Assembly (NCBI RefSeq): GCF_030486405.1
Contig: NZ_CP129613.1
Location: 868,001-932,000 of the forward strand
Direction: 5' to 3'
DNA: 64,000 nt
From: Mycolicibacterium sp. HK-90
GTDB lineage: Bacteria > Actinomycetota > Actinomycetes > Mycobacteriales > Mycobacteriaceae
Below are positions 8,860 to 22,988 of this stretch, piece after piece. Numbering within the stretch: position 1 is the first letter of the stretch; every line of letters begins with the position of its first letter. The notes under the pieces were generated by a model. It searched no databases, had not been told where the DNA came from, and saw only the letters and a list, made by a program, of their open reading frames with translations. The position numbers and the translations under genes were made by a program.

Positions 8860-10974
8860 ATGACGGACGACAGACAGGCCTCGATCGCGACCGCGGTCTA
8901 CATTGCCTCACCCGAAGGTGACACCGGTAAGTCGACGATTGCGCTGGGCATCCTGCACCGGCTCGCCGCGACCGTGCCCCGGGTCGGGGTGTTCCGTCCC
9001 ATCACGCGCATGGGCGAGGATCGTGACTACATCCTCGAGCTGCTGTTGGCCGGCACCACGGCCGGGCTGAGCTATGACGATTGCGTCGGCGTCGGCTATC
9101 AGCAGGTGCACGAGGATCCCGACGCGGCCATCGCCGAGATCGTCGACCGGTTCCATCAGGTCGCCGAACGCTGTGATGCCGTGCTGATCGTCGGCAGCGA
9201 CTACACCGACGTCGCCACACCGAGCGAGCTGAGCATGAACGCGCGCATCGCCGTCAACCTGGGCGCGCCCGTGGTGCTCGCGGTAAAGGCCGCCGAGCGC
9301 ACGCCCGAGGAAGTCGCGCATGTGGTCGAGGTCTGCCTGGCCGAGCTGAACCATCAGCACGCGCATGCAGCCGCGGTGGTCGCCAACCGGTGCGACCCGG
9401 CGCAGCTCGCCGCGGTGGCCGAGGCCCTCAAGCCGCTCGGCCCGCCGGCCTACGTGCTTCCCGAGGAGCCCTTGCTGGTGGCGCCGTCGGTGGCCGAACT
9501 GCAGGTGGCGGTGGACGGAACCGTGATCGCCGGCGATCCAGAACTGTTGTCCCGCGAGGCGATGGGCGTGTTGGTGGCGGGGATGACAGCCGAGCACGTG
9601 CTGGAGCGGCTCACCGAGGGCGTGGCGGTGGTGACCCCGGGCGACCGGTCCGACGTGGTGCTGGCCGTGGTGAGCGCCCATGCCGCGGAGGGCTTCCCGT
9701 CGCTGTCCTGCATCATCCTCAATGGTGGACTGGCGCTGCACCCGGCCATCGCCTCGCTGGTCGAGGGCTTGGGCCTGCGCTTGCCCATCGTGGCCACGAA
9801 GTACGGCACCTTCGAGACCGCGAGCCGGGTCGCCGACACCCGCGGCCGGGTGACGGCCACATCGCAGCGCAAGATCGACACCGCGTTGGCGCTGATGGAC
9901 AAGCACGTCGACGTCAACGATCTCCTTGCGCAGCTGAGTATTCCGATCCCGGCGGTGACCACGCCGCAGATGTTCACCTACCAGCTGATCGACCGGGCCC
10001 GCTCCGACCGTAAGCGCATCGTGCTGCCCGAAGGGACCGACGACCGCATCCTCAAAGCGGCCGGGCGGTTGCTGCAGCACGAGGTGGCCGACCTGACGAT
10101 CCTCGGCGAGGAGAGCCAGATCCGCTCTCGGGCAGCCGAACTCGGGGTGAACATCGATGCGGCCGTCGTTCTCGACCCGCGCACCAGTGAGCTGTGTGAC
10201 CAGTTCGCCGAGCAGTACGCCGAACTGCGCCGCAAGAAGGGGGTGACCGTCGAGCAGGCCCGCGAGATCATCCACGACGTCTCGTACTTCGGCACCATGC
10301 TGGTGCACAACCAGATGGTGGACGGCATGGTGTCCGGCGCCGCGCACACCACCGCCCACACCGTGCGCCCGGCGTTCGAGATCATCCGCACCGCGCCCGG
10401 GATTTCCACGGTGTCGAGCATCTTCCTGATGTGCCTCGCCGACAAGGTGCTGGCCTACGGTGACTGCGCGATCGTGCCCGACCCGACCTCCGAGCAGCTC
10501 GCCGACATCGCGATCTCCTCGGCGCTCACCGCCGGACAGTTCGGCATCGAGCCGCGCGTGGCCATGCTGTCCTACTCGACCGGGACGTCGGGCACCGGTG
10601 CCGACGTCGACAAGGTCAGGGCGGCAACCGAATTGGTCCGTCAGCGTGATCCGGCCCTGCTCGTCGAAGGCCCGATCCAGTATGACGCCGCGGTGGAGCC
10701 GTCGGTGGCGAAGACCAAGATGCCCGACTCTCCGGTCGCGGGGCGGGCCACCGTGCTGATCTTCCCCGACCTGAACACCGGCAACAACACCTACAAGGCA
10801 GTACAGCGCAGCGCCGGCGCCATCGCGATCGGCCCGGTGTTGCAGGGCTTGAACAAGCCGGTCAATGACCTGTCCCGGGGAGCGCTGGTGGAGGACATCG
10901 TCAACACCGTGGCGATCACGGCGATCCAGGCGCAGGGGCAGCCCGCGGATGTGAGGAGCACCAAAGTCTCATGA
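8860..10974 (+). CDS. pta: Phosphate acetyltransferase
   Basis: Converts acetyl-CoA plus phosphate to acetyl phosphate and CoA (cytosolic acetate overflow/assimilation). At 704 residues it is the long form. It has an N-terminal P-loop-like domain ([17 protein letters not shown], residues about 13-29), a central DRTGG-type domain, and the C-terminal catalytic PTA_PTB domain from about residue 370 ([51 protein letters not shown]). The ATG at 8860 follows a GAGGGG site. Its TGA overlaps the ackA ATG by four bases, so the two are coupled, as is usual for mycobacterial pta-ackA. Confidence 0.97.
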   Translation: MTDDRQASIATAVYIASPEGDTGKSTIALGILHRLAATVPRVGVFRPITRMGEDRDYILELLLAGTTAGLSYDDCVGVGYQQVHEDPDAAIAEIVDRFHQVAERCDAVLIVGSDYTDVATPSELSMNARIAVNLGAPVVLAVKAAERTPEEVAHVVEVCLAELNHQHAHAAAVVANRCDPAQLAAVAEALKPLGPPAYVLPEEPLLVAPSVAELQVAVDGTVIAGDPELLSREAMGVLVAGMTAEHVLERLTEGVAVVTPGDRSDVVLAVVSAHAAEGFPSLSCIILNGGLALHPAIASLVEGLGLRLPIVATKYGTFETASRVADTRGRVTATSQRKIDTALALMDKHVDVNDLLAQLSIPIPAVTTPQMFTYQLIDRARSDRKRIVLPEGTDDRILKAAGRLLQHEVADLTILGEESQIRSRAAELGVNIDAAVVLDPRTSELCDQFAEQYAELRRKKGVTVEQAREIIHDVSYFGTMLVHNQMVDGMVSGAAHTTAHTVRPAFEIIRTAPGISTVSSIFLMCLADKVLAYGDCAIVPDPTSEQLADIAISSALTAGQFGIEPRVAMLSYSTGTSGTGADVDKVRAATELVRQRDPALLVEGPIQYDAAVEPSVAKTKMPDSPVAGRATVLIFPDLNTGNNTYKAVQRSAGAIAIGPVLQGLNKPVNDLSRGALVEDIVNTVAITAIQAQGQPADVRSTKVS

Positions 10975-12101
10975 CGGTCCTGGTGGTGAACTCCGGCTCC
11001 TCATCGCTGAAATATGCCGTGGTGAAACCGGATTCGGGAGAGTTCCTGGCCGACGGGATCATCGAGCAGATCGGTTCGGCGCAGGTGCCCGATCACGATG
11101 CCGCGCTGCGCGCCGCGTTCGACAAACTGGCCGATCAGGGCCTGCACCTGGAGACCCTCGGCCTGGTGGCGGTGGGCCACCGGGTGGTCCACGGCGGCAA
11201 GACCTTCTACCGGCCCACCCTGATCGACGGCGAGCTGATCGCCAAGGTCGAGGAGCTGTCTCCGCTTGCCCCGCTGCACAATCCACCCGCGCTGCTGGGC
11301 ATCGAGGTGGCGCGCAAGCTACTGCCGGATCTGCCTCACGTCGCGGTCTTCGACACCGCGTTCTTCCACAACCTGCCGGAGGCAGCGGCGACCTATGCGA
11401 TCGACCGCGAGGTGGCCGAGCGCTGGGGCGTCCGGCGCTACGGCTTCCACGGCACCTCGCATGAGTATGTCAGCCGGCAGGCGGCCGCCTTTCTCGATCG
11501 GCCCTACGATTCGATCAATCAGATTGTGCTGCACCTGGGTAACGGTGCGTCGGCCTCGGCCATCGCGGGTGGCCGGCCGGTCGACACCTCGATGGGCCTG
11601 ACGCCGATGGAGGGCCTGGTGATGGGCACCCGTAGCGGTGACATCGACCCCGGCATCATCATGTATCTGTGCCGCACGGCCGGCATGGATGTGCAGGACA
11701 TCGACACGATGCTGAACCGCCGGTCGGGGGTGCGTGGTCTCGGTGGCGAGAACGACTTCCGCAAACTGCACGCCCGGATCGAATCGGGCGATGACGATGC
11801 GCAATTGGCGTACGACGTGTACATCCACCGGCTGCGCAAGTACGTCGGGGCGTACCTGGCGGTGCTGGGCCGAACCGACGTCATCAGCTTCACCGCGGGG
11901 GTCGGGGAGAACGATGCGGCGGTGCGCCGCGACGCGCTGGCCGGGCTGAGCGGGCTGGGGATCGAGATCGACGAGGCGCTCAATTCCGAACGGTCCCACG
12001 AGGCGCGCCGGATCTCCACCGCGGACTCCCCGGTGACCGTGTTGGTGGTGCCGACCAACGAGGAGCTGGCGATCGCGCGGGCGAGCGCGGCCCTGGTCTG
12101 A
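10971..12101 (+). CDS. ackA: Acetate kinase
   Basis: Interconverts acetyl phosphate plus ADP with acetate plus ATP, the second step of the Pta-AckA pathway. The 376-residue protein shows the acetokinase signatures [13 protein letters not shown] at the N-terminus and [20 protein letters not shown] around residue 205. [17 protein letters not shown] and [12 protein letters not shown] are also present. The start ATG lies in the pta stop (ATGA overlap). It converges on pknG across a 127-base gap that holds no clear hairpin, only short imperfect repeats (GCACACT boxes and GTCAGAA repeats near 12214-12236). Confidence 0.97.
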   Translation: MTVLVVNSGSSSLKYAVVKPDSGEFLADGIIEQIGSAQVPDHDAALRAAFDKLADQGLHLETLGLVAVGHRVVHGGKTFYRPTLIDGELIAKVEELSPLAPLHNPPALLGIEVARKLLPDLPHVAVFDTAFFHNLPEAAATYAIDREVAERWGVRRYGFHGTSHEYVSRQAAAFLDRPYDSINQIVLHLGNGASASAIAGGRPVDTSMGLTPMEGLVMGTRSGDIDPGIIMYLCRTAGMDVQDIDTMLNRRSGVRGLGGENDFRKLHARIESGDDDAQLAYDVYIHRLRKYVGAYLAVLGRTDVISFTAGVGENDAAVRRDALAGLSGLGIEIDEALNSERSHEARRISTADSPVTVLVVPTNEELAIARASAALV

Positions 12102-12228
12102 CACTTGTGTGCGGGTGTGGCGCTGACTGTGCACGCATGGCGCTGTCTCAGCTGATGTTTCGCCGCTGATGCACACTGGACTGCCGTGATAGCACACTCG
12201 ACCCGCGTCGAGGTCAGAAGGTCAGAAA

Positions 12229-15550
<3,322 letters not shown>

Positions 15551-15551
<1 letters not shown>

Positions 15552-16870
15552 CAGCGGTACTCACTGAGTCGGGGCCACAGCCCGAGAGCCACCGCCAGCG
15601 CCGCGGCCACGCTGAGCAGGGCGGCGCCCACGGTGGCGCCGGACAGCACCCGGCGGGCATTGGCGATGTCGTTGCGCAGCTGGCTGCGGCTCTGCTCGAT
15701 GCCCTTGGACAGTGCCTCGTCGAGCTTGTCGAACGCCGGCGTGGAATCGCCCTCGCCGGTGCCGAGCGCCACCTGCGTCGCGGCCTGGTAGTTGCCCACC
15801 GCGATGTAGGCGTTGATCCGGTCGTCGGCCGCCCGCCACTTGGTGAGCAGTTGTTCGGCACCCGTCAGATCGCTCTTGTCGATGCCGGTGTCGCGGGCCA
15901 GATACTGCGCGAGTTGCTGCTGCATGGCGTCGATGCGCTGGTAATAGGACTGCTTGCGCAGGTTCTCGTCGCCGCGCCGGATCAGTGCCAGCGTCTCGTC
16001 GGCGCGGGCCTGCTGCGCGGTGATGGCCAGGTTGGTGACGGTCTTGAGCGATTCGGCGGCGGTGTCCTTGGCGCTGCGGCTGTCCGAGGTCGAGATCACC
16101 AGCGCGGTGGTCACCCAGATCAGCATGATCAGCACCGCCATGCCGCCGGCCACGAAACCGATGTTCACCCGGCGCCGGGTGCGCCGGGCCAGCCAGCGGT
16201 TGGCGAACGCGCCGAACATCAACGTGGCCAGCACCACCAACATCACCGGAGCCGGGATGCGGGTCGAGGCCGTCGTCTCGGCGTCCACCCGCGCCGAGGT
16301 CTCCTCATACAGACGTTGCGCCTCGGGCAGGATCTGCGACTGCATCAGCGCCGACGCTTCCGACAGGTACGACGAACCGACCGGGTTGCCGGCCCGGTTG
16401 TTGGTGCGTGCGGTCTCCACCAGGCCCGTGTAGACGGCCAGCCGGGCGTTGATCCGGCCGAGCAGCTGGACCAGCGCCTCGTCGGTCAACCCGCTCGACG
16501 CGCGGGTGACCGCCACCGAGGCGTCGGTGATGGCCTGCTCATAGCGTTGGCGCACATCTCGCGGCTCGGCCCCGGCGATGAAGGCCGTGGCCGCGGCGGC
16601 GTCGGCGACCGAAAGTGTGGTGTAGAGCTGGCCGGCGGCGAACGACAACGGCTCGGTGTGGTCGAGGACCGTGGTCAACGCCTGCTGGCGGTCGTTGATC
16701 GTGGTGGACGTCGCGAACGCGCTGGCGATCACGAGCGCCGCCAGGACCAGGCCGATGGTCAGGATGCGGCCGGGGGTGGTCCACAGAAACCACCACCGCG
16801 GATGGGCAGGAGTGGTCGGCGACCGGGACGCGAGCGGTTCGGTCGAGGGATGTGCCAACTCCACAGTCAC
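15551..16870 (-). CDS. glnX: GlnX, transmembrane signal transducer of the GlnH-PknG system
   Basis: A 439-residue membrane protein corresponding by position and content to Rv0412c. It has membrane segments near residues 35-54, 207-224, 236-262 and 410-430. Two helical extracytoplasmic regions lie between them (about 55-205 and 263-409), rich in Ala, Gln and acidic residues as in four-helix sensor domains. Its known role is to relay ligand binding by GlnH to PknG inside the cell. It is the first gene of the operon; its TGA overlaps the glnH ATG within a repeat. Its start at 16870 faces mutT3 across an AT-rich intergenic region. Confidence 0.9.
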
Positions 16871-16916
16871 CTGCGCACGGACCTCATTTAGTTTCGGTGC
16901 TTACGGCTGCACCAAC

Positions 16917-16922
16917 ACTATA
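16917..16922 (-). promoter_or_regulatory. Candidate -10 element for the glnX-glnH-pknG operon
   Basis: On the minus strand TATAGT follows an AT-rich run (AATTTTTTTA), 47 bases before the glnX start. It is the best TANNNT box in the divergent glnX/mutT3 region (16871-17004). No good -35 is seen. The same region holds an imperfect hairpin at 16931-16949 (CTAAG ... CTTAG). Confidence 0.35.
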
Positions 16923-16992
16923 AAAAAATTCTAAGAGCGCGGCGCTTAGGCTCGCGGAGAAATTGCGCCCCACCGAAACTGGCGGCGTTCCC

Positions 16993-16998
16993 TATCCT
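16993..16998 (+). promoter_or_regulatory. Predicted -10 element of a leaderless mutT3 transcript
   Basis: TATCCT is followed by six bases and the GTG at 17005. This geometry predicts transcription starting at the GTG itself and helps choose that codon over an in-frame TTG at 16963. Inference from the TANNNT-N6-RTG pattern. Confidence 0.45.
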
Positions 16999-17004
16999 GT
17001 ACGG

Positions 17005-17511
17005 GTGCGTGGCGACGGTGACGGCTGGGTGTTCTCCGACAACGGCGCCCGGTACTGGGGGCGTCACGGTGCGGCAGGTCTGCTGCTGCGAGCACCATGG
17101 CCGGACGGTTCCGCCGCCGTGCTGCTGCAACACCGGGCTCCGTGGAGTCATCAGGGCGGCACCTGGGCGCTGCCCGGCGGAGCCCGCGACAGTCACGAGA
17201 CCGCCGAGCAGGCCGCCGTCCGGGAAGCCAACGAGGAGGCCGGAGTGACGGCCGAGCAGCTCACGGTGCGGACCACCGTGGTGACCGCCGAGGTGGCCGG
17301 GATCGGTGGCACGCACTGGTCCTACACGACCGTGATCGCCGACGTGCCCGAACCACTGCAGACCATCCCGAACCGGGAGAGCTCGGAGTTGCGCTGGGTG
17401 GCCGAGAACGAGGTTGCCGGGTTGCCGCTGCATCCCGGGTTCGCCGCCAGCTGGGAGCAGTTACGGGCGGTGACGGCCTCCCTGCCGCTCGAGGTCAATC
17501 CGCCGCGCTGA
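17005..17511 (+). CDS. mutT3: Nudix hydrolase MutT3
   Basis: A 168-residue Nudix hydrolase; mycobacterial MutT3 belongs to the set proposed to clean oxidised nucleotides such as 8-oxo-dGTP. The Nudix box is present as [21 protein letters not shown] followed by AG, with the REANEE core intact; WALPGG precedes it. The GTG at 17005 begins VRGDGDGW, the stretch where the M. tuberculosis homologue becomes alignable, and has a leaderless-type promoter box; an upstream TTG at 16963 would add 14 residues. The 3' end overlaps the convergent thiE gene by 17 bases. Confidence 0.88.
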   Translation: MRGDGDGWVFSDNGARYWGRHGAAGLLLRAPWPDGSAAVLLQHRAPWSHQGGTWALPGGARDSHETAEQAAVREANEEAGVTAEQLTVRTTVVTAEVAGIGGTHWSYTTVIADVPEPLQTIPNRESSELRWVAENEVAGLPLHPGFAASWEQLRAVTASLPLEVNPPR

Positions 17512-18166
17512 TCGCGTCCTTGAGTTCGGCGGCAGCGGCGCGCGGATCCTCGGCGGCGGTGATCGCCCGGACCACCACGATGCGCCGGGCCCCGGCGGCC
17601 AGCACCTCTGGCAGCCGTTGCCGGTCGATCCCGCCGATCGCGAACCACGGCTTGGCCGGGTTCAGCGCGGCCGTCGCGCGCACCAGGTCCAGCCCCGGCG
17701 CGGTCCGGCCCGGTTTGGTTGGGGTGGGCCAGCACGGTCCGACGCAGAAATAGTCCACCGGTTCGGCGATCGCCGCAGCGGCCTGGTCCGTGTCATGGCT
17801 GGAACGCCCGATCACCGGACGTTCGCCGATGATCCCGCGCGCGACGTCCAGCGGCAGATCGTCCTGGCCCAGGTGAAGCACATCGGCGCCGGCCGCCAGC
17901 GCGATGTCGGCGCGGTCGTTGACCGCCAGCAACGCACCGTGGCGGCGCGCGGCGTCGGCCAGGATCTCCAGCGCGTCGAGTTCCTGCCGGGCTTCCAGCG
18001 GGCCGAACTGCTTCTCCCCGGCCGAACCCTTGTCCCGCAGCTGGATCAGATCGACCCCGCCGGCCAGCGCGGCATCGGCGAATTCGGCCAGGTCACCACG
18101 CTCCCGGCGGGCGTCGGTGCACAGGTACAGGTTGGCGCGCTGCAAACGCTCGGCGGGGGATTCCAC
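17495..18166 (-). CDS. thiE: Thiamine-phosphate synthase
   Basis: Joins HMP-PP and the thiazole phosphate to make thiamine monophosphate. The 223-residue TIM barrel has LYLCTDAR at the N-terminus, LIQLRDKG, the [20 protein letters not shown] region with HLGQDDLP, the pyrophosphate-binding [11 protein letters not shown], and WFAIGGI near the end. The GTG at 18166 gives the usual length (M. tuberculosis about 222); longer in-frame starts run into the promoter and the riboswitch of thiO. It is divergent from thiOSG and is not itself preceded by a riboswitch. The 3' end overlaps mutT3 by 17 bases. Confidence 0.95.
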   Translation of the reverse strand: MESPAERLQRANLYLCTDARRERGDLAEFADAALAGGVDLIQLRDKGSAGEKQFGPLEARQELDALEILADAARRHGALLAVNDRADIALAAGADVLHLGQDDLPLDVARGIIGERPVIGRSSHDTDQAAAAIAEPVDYFCVGPCWPTPTKPGRTAPGLDLVRATAALNPAKPWFAIGGIDRQRLPEVLAAGARRIVVVRAITAAEDPRAAAAELKDAISAAD

Positions 18167-18172
18167 ACCGCG

Positions 18173-18178
18173 ACGGTA
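18173..18178 (-). promoter_or_regulatory. Predicted -10 element of a leaderless thiE transcript
   Basis: On the minus strand TACCGT, six bases, then GTG at 18166. The spacing equals that seen before mutT3, suggesting a transcript that begins at the initiation codon. Confidence 0.4.
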
Positions 18179-18200
18179 GCTGGTTCGGCCCGAGTACCCT

Positions 18201-18306
18201 GGACTCGCAATACGGGAGTCCCGGGGACGTGGGGCTGAGAGTGGGCATACGGGCCGGCCCTTACCGTCACACCTGATCCGGGTCATGCCGGCGTAGGGAG
18301 CGGAGT
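18201..18306 (+). promoter_or_regulatory. TPP riboswitch (thi box) upstream of thiOSG
   Basis: All TPP-aptamer landmarks are present in order: GGGAGTCCC (P2/P3), GGGGCTGAGA at 18231-18240, ACCTGATCCGGGTCATGCC and GGCGTAGGGAG ending at 18300. The closing P1 helix would pair ACTCGC (18203-18208) with GCGGAGT just before the ATG at 18307. Its 3' strand therefore overlaps the Shine-Dalgarno GGAG of thiO. TPP binding should block translation initiation directly. The aptamer is clear; the mechanism is inferred. Confidence 0.93.
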
Positions 18307-19319
18307 ATGGCACCAGGAGGAGCCAGAACACTCGCCGTCATCGGCGGCGGCGTGATCGGGCTGTCCATCGCACGCCGGGCGGCGCTGGACGGCTGGACCG
18401 TCCGCCTGCACTGCACCCGTGAGCACGGTGCCTCCTGGGTCGCCGGCGGCATGCTGGCGCCGCACAGCGAAGGCTGGCCGGGCGAGGAGCGGATACTGCA
18501 GATCGGCCTGGAGTCGCTCAAGCTGTGGCACTCGGGATTCCTCGACGGGCTGGCACCCGAGGTGGTCACCGCGCGCGAGTCACTGGTGGTGGCCATCGAC
18601 CGGGCCGACGTGGCCGATCTGCACACGGTCGCCGAATGGCTGTCCGCGCAGGGACAACCGGTCGAGTTGACCACCGCCGCGCGTGACGTGGAACCGCTTC
18701 TGGCCCAGGGCATCCGGCACGGCTTCCGGGCCACCACCGAACTCGCCGTCGACAACCGGGCCGTGGTGGACGGGCTGGCCGCGCACTGCGAGCGGCTGGC
18801 CGTGCGCTGGGCGGGGCCGGTCGAGGATCTGGCCGACGTGGACGCCGACGTGCGGGTGATCGCCAACGGGATCGACGCCCCGAAGCTCCTGCCCGGCCTG
18901 CCGGTGCGCCCGGTCAAGGGCGAGGTACTCCGCCTGCGCTGGCGCAAGGGATGTATGCCGGTGCCGCAGCGGGTGATCCGGGCCCGGGTGCACGGGCGCC
19001 CGGTGTACCTCGTGCCGAGGGCCGATGGTGTCGTGGTCGGCGCCACGCAGTACGAGCACGGCCGTGACACCGCACCAGTGGTCAGCGGCGTGCGGGATCT
19101 GCTCGAGGACGCCTGCGCGGTGATGCCCGCGCTGGGCGAGTACGAACTCGCCGAGACCGCGGCCGGGCTGCGGCCGATGACACCTGACGGGCTGCCGATC
19201 GTCGAACGTGTCGACGAGCGCACGCTGGTGGCTACCGGGCACGGCCGGAACGGATTTCTGTTGGCACCGTGGACCGCTGAGCGGGTCGCGGCTGAACTCG
19301 AGATGAGTGTGGGAGCGAA

Positions 19320-19323
<4 letters not shown>
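18307..19323 (+). CDS. thiO: Glycine oxidase ThiO
   Basis: A FAD enzyme that oxidises glycine to the imine used for the thiazole ring. The 338-residue DAO-family protein opens with the dinucleotide motif [15 protein letters not shown]. It has [17 protein letters not shown] typical of Thi[12 protein letters not shown] in the middle and a C-terminal [15 protein letters not shown] with [13 protein letters not shown]. It begins at the ATG right after the TPP riboswitch and overlaps thiS by four bases (ATGA). Confidence 0.95.
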
Positions 19324-20271
<948 letters not shown>

Positions 20272-20277
20272 CTCGAC

Positions 20278-21054
20278 GTGCACGGCAAACGCTACGTCGC
20301 GCTCGGCAGTTCGATGGCTGCCGGTCCCGGCATCAAACCCAGGGCCGACGGTGCACCGTTCCGGGCCGGTCGCTCGGCGCGGAATTACGCCCACCTGGCG
20401 GCCGAACGACTCGGACTCGACCTGGTCGACGTGACGTACTCCGGTGCCACCACGGCGCACCTCCTGCGTGAGCACCAGAACGGTGCGCCACCACAGATCG
20501 AGGCGCTGGACGGGTCCGAGGTGCTCGTCACCGTCACCATCGGCGGCAACGACGCCGGATACGTGCCCCAGCTGATGGCCGCCGCGCTGCCACGGTTCAC
20601 CCGGTCCCTGCCGCTGCTGGGCCCACGGTTGCGTGAGCTACTCGATGCCGACGCACGTCAGCTGGCATTGACCGAGGTTGCCGTCGCCCTGGCGACGGTG
20701 GGGCGCGAGGTCCGGCAACGTGCCCCACGAGCCACGGTGCTGTTCGTGGACTACCTGACGATGCTGCCGCCGTCGGGCGCCTCGGCGCCGCCGCTGTCGG
20801 AGGCCGACGCCGCCCTCGGGCGTCATGTCGCAGCCACCTTGGAGCGCCTGACCGGAGAGGCCGCGGTGCAGACCGGTTGCGGATGGGTTCGTGCCGCACA
20901 AGCCAGCGCCACGCACCATGCCTGGTCTGCCGAACCGTGGACCACCCGCCCGGGATTACCGTGGCCGGGCCGGCCCGCGCCGCTGCATCCGAACGCGGCC
21001 GGCATGCGCGCGGTCGCCGACATGGTGGTGGCACAGGCCGGCCTCGCCACGTGA
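20278..21054 (+). CDS. SGNH/GDSL-family hydrolase
   Basis: A 258-residue esterase or lipase-like hydrolase. Block I reads YVALGSSMAAGPG, with the catalytic Ser in GSS rather than GDS. Block III is TIGGNDAGYVPQ (Asn) and block V is PLHPNAAGMRAVADMV (His). No signal peptide is obvious, so it is probably cytosolic. The GTG start follows thiG by six bases. Its last 50 bases (21011-21060) reappear in degenerate form downstream at 21183-21231. Confidence 0.8.
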   Translation: MHGKRYVALGSSMAAGPGIKPRADGAPFRAGRSARNYAHLAAERLGLDLVDVTYSGATTAHLLREHQNGAPPQIEALDGSEVLVTVTIGGNDAGYVPQLMAAALPRFTRSLPLLGPRLRELLDADARQLALTEVAVALATVGREVRQRAPRATVLFVDYLTMLPPSGASAPPLSEADAALGRHVAATLERLTGEAAVQTGCGWVRAAQASATHHAWSAEPWTTRPGLPWPGRPAPLHPNAAGMRAVADMVVAQAGLAT

Positions 21055-21182
21055 GGTGAGTGAGCACCGGCTGTTTCACCGAGAGTGAATTGGCATTGCA
21101 GCTGTTGAGATTTGACGGGCCCACCGAGGTGGCGACCGTTCAGGCCCTGCCGCGCGAGTCCTCGACACTGCCCCTTGCTCAC

Positions 21183-21231
21183 GATCGCCGATATGGTGGT
21201 GGCGCAGACAAGCCCTGATGCGTGAGGTGAG
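21183..21231 (+). pseudogene. Short remnant of a second SGNH hydrolase 3' end (partial duplication)
   Basis: The stretch encodes TIADMVVAQ, then a few residues and TGA, followed by GTGAGGTGAG. It mirrors the end of the preceding gene (AVADMVVAQAGLAT, stop, GTGAGGTGAG) at 21011-21060. Upstream of the match the frame carries no further SGNH blocks, so this is a relic of a duplication or recombination, not a gene. It occupies most of the 225-base gap before the ABC transporter. Confidence 0.55.
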
Positions 21232-21279
21232 CAGCCACACAATCTCGGTACAGCTCTCTAAGGGGGTGGCACTGACACC

Positions 21280-22233
21280 ATGGGAGCCATGATCGAACTG
21301 GCCGGGCTGACCAAGCTCTACGGCACCCACCGTGCCGTCGACGATCTGACGTTCACCGTCGAACCCGGCGTGGTCACCGGTTTTCTCGGGCCCAATGGCG
21401 CGGGAAAGACCACCACCATGCGGTTGATCCTCGGCCTGGATCATCCCAACGCCGGGACCGCGACCATCGACGGCAAGCGATACCGCGAGCTGCGTGATCC
21501 GTTGCGGACCGTCGGCGCCCTGCTCGATGCGCGTCAGGCCCATCCGAACCGCTCGGCCCGCAACCATCTGCGATGGATCGCGGCAGCCAACCGGATCCCG
21601 GTGACCCGGGTGGATGAGGTGCTCGAGACGGTCGGGCTGACCTCGGTCGGTGACCGCAACGCCGGGACCCTGTCGCTGGGTATGAGCCAACGGTTGGGGA
21701 TCGCCGCCGCCCTGCTGGGCGATCCGCCGGTGCTGCTGTTCGACGAACCCGTCAACGGCCTGGATCCGGAGGGCATCCACTGGGTGCGCACACTCATGCG
21801 CAGCCTGGCCGCCGAGGGCCGCACCGTGTTCGTGTCCAGCCACCTGCTGGCCGAGATGGCCAATACCGCCGATCGGCTGGTGGTGATCGGGCAAGGCAAG
21901 CTGATCGCCTCCACCACCGTGAACGAGTTCGTCAGCGGCACCTCCGCCGACGCCGTGCGGGTGCGCAGCCCTCAGCTGGAGACGTTGCGCGAACTACTGA
22001 CCGACGCCGGGTTCGAGGTCAACGCCGCGGCCGATGGCGACGCGCTGGCGGTACACGGTGCGGCCATCGAGGTGATCGGGGACCTCGCCGCGCGGAACGC
22101 GATCGCCCTGCACGAGTTGAGTCAGCGGCAGGCCTCGCTGGAGGAGGCATATTTGAAGCTCACCGACGATGCCGTCGACTACCGGGCTGGTGTTGTGATG
22201 AGCGCTCGCGCGAAGAACCGAGAAGCACGATGA
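21280..22233 (+). CDS. ABC transporter ATP-binding protein
   Basis: A 317-residue ATPase of an ABC-2-type exporter. The Walker A motif is GPNGAGKTTT near residue 40, the signature LSLGMSQRLGIAAALLG near 133 and Walker B VLLFDEPVNGLDPEG. The switch His is in FVSSHLLAEM. The ATG at 21280 is taken, with MIELAGL at 21289 as alternative. The last residues (MSARAKNREAR) are encoded by a MIRU-like repeat and extend the protein beyond the normal end. The stop overlaps the permease start (ATGA). The cargo is unknown. Confidence 0.88.
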   Translation: MGAMIELAGLTKLYGTHRAVDDLTFTVEPGVVTGFLGPNGAGKTTTMRLILGLDHPNAGTATIDGKRYRELRDPLRTVGALLDARQAHPNRSARNHLRWIAAANRIPVTRVDEVLETVGLTSVGDRNAGTLSLGMSQRLGIAAALLGDPPVLLFDEPVNGLDPEGIHWVRTLMRSLAAEGRTVFVSSHLLAEMANTADRLVVIGQGKLIASTTVNEFVSGTSADAVRVRSPQLETLRELLTDAGFEVNAAADGDALAVHGAAIEVIGDLAARNAIALHELSQRQASLEEAYLKLTDDAVDYRAGVVMSARAKNREAR

Positions 22234-22237
22234 GCGC
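22198..22237 (+). repeat. MIRU-like junction repeat between ABC ATPase and permease
   Basis: Forty bases starting ATGAGCGCTCGCGCGAAGAA and ending in GATGAGCGC. It matches the glnX/glnH repeat (15490-15555, opposite strand) at the start box (19 of the first 20 bases) and at the terminal ATGAGCGC. Here it supplies the ATPase C-terminus and the ATGA stop/start overlap with the permease. Confidence 0.65.
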
Positions 22238-22988
22238 ACTGGCCGCGCTGGACGCCGAGCGCATCAAACTGTCCACCACCCGCTCACCGCTGTGGTCCGT
22301 GGTCGGGGTGGCGGTGCTCAGCCTCGGGATCGCCGCCCTGCAGGGCTCCACCGCGGATCACTACAGCGCGCTGACCCCGGCCAAGGCCGCACTCGGGGTG
22401 TCGGTGTTCGGGGTTCCGGTGCTGATGGTGCTGTCCTCGATGACGATGACCGGCGAGTATCGCAGCGGACTGATCCGCACCACCTTGCTGGCCACACCCA
22501 ACCGCACGCAGGTGCTGACCGCCAAGGCGGTGGTGTGCGCGGCGTTCTCCTCGGTGTGCGCGGTACTCATGGTCCTGGCCTCGGTGCTGGTGGCCAGGAT
22601 GGTCGCCGACCCGGTGGTCGGCACCCAGCTGTCGATGGCCAACACCGCGACGTGGCGGGTGGCCGGCGGGTTCGCGCTGTATGCCGCGCTGGCCGCCGTG
22701 CTCGGGGTGGCGGTCGGCGCGTTGCTGAGATTCGCGGCCGGTGCGGTGGCCATCCTGCTGCTGTGGCCGCTGGTGGCCGAGCCCCTGCTCGGCAATCTCC
22801 CCGGCAACGGGGCTCAATTCGGACCGTGGCTGCCGTTCGCCAACATGTTCCGGTTCCTGCAGGTGGAGTGGCTGTTCCCGTCCTACGACATTCCCTGGGG
22901 CGAGGTGGGCTCGCTGGTGTACTTCCTGGTGTGGGTGGCGGTGGCTTTCGTTGCCGCCGCGGTCGTGCTGAACAGGCGTGACGCCTGA
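22230..22988 (+). CDS. ABC-2-type transporter permease
   Basis: A 252-residue membrane subunit. It has hydrophobic segments near residues 22-41, 57-76, 102-127, 148-168, 172-190 and 228-247, six helices as expected for an ABC-2 permease. MTMTGEYRSGLIRTTLLATPNR between helices 2 and 3 is the conserved cytoplasmic coupling region of NatB/bacitracin-type exporters. It is translated in coupling with the ATPase. Its TGA forms part of a perfect inverted repeat shared with the convergent SPFH gene. Confidence 0.85.
   Translation: MSALAALDAERIKLSTTRSPLWSVVGVAVLSLGIAALQGSTADHYSALTPAKAALGVSVFGVPVLMVLSSMTMTGEYRSGLIRTTLLATPNRTQVLTAKAVVCAAFSSVCAVLMVLASVLVARMVADPVVGTQLSMANTATWRVAGGFALYAALAAVLGVAVGALLRFAAGAVAILLLWPLVAEPLLGNLPGNGAQFGPWLPFANMFRFLQVEWLFPSYDIPWGEVGSLVYFLVWVAVAFVAAAVVLNRRDA

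Noticed and set aside
16931..16949. Hairpin CTAAG...CTTAG followed on the minus strand by a T-run, resembling an intrinsic terminator.
   Set aside because: It lies in the glnX/mutT3 promoter region with no minus-strand gene ending there, and the inner stem is imperfect. It is more likely part of promoter DNA.
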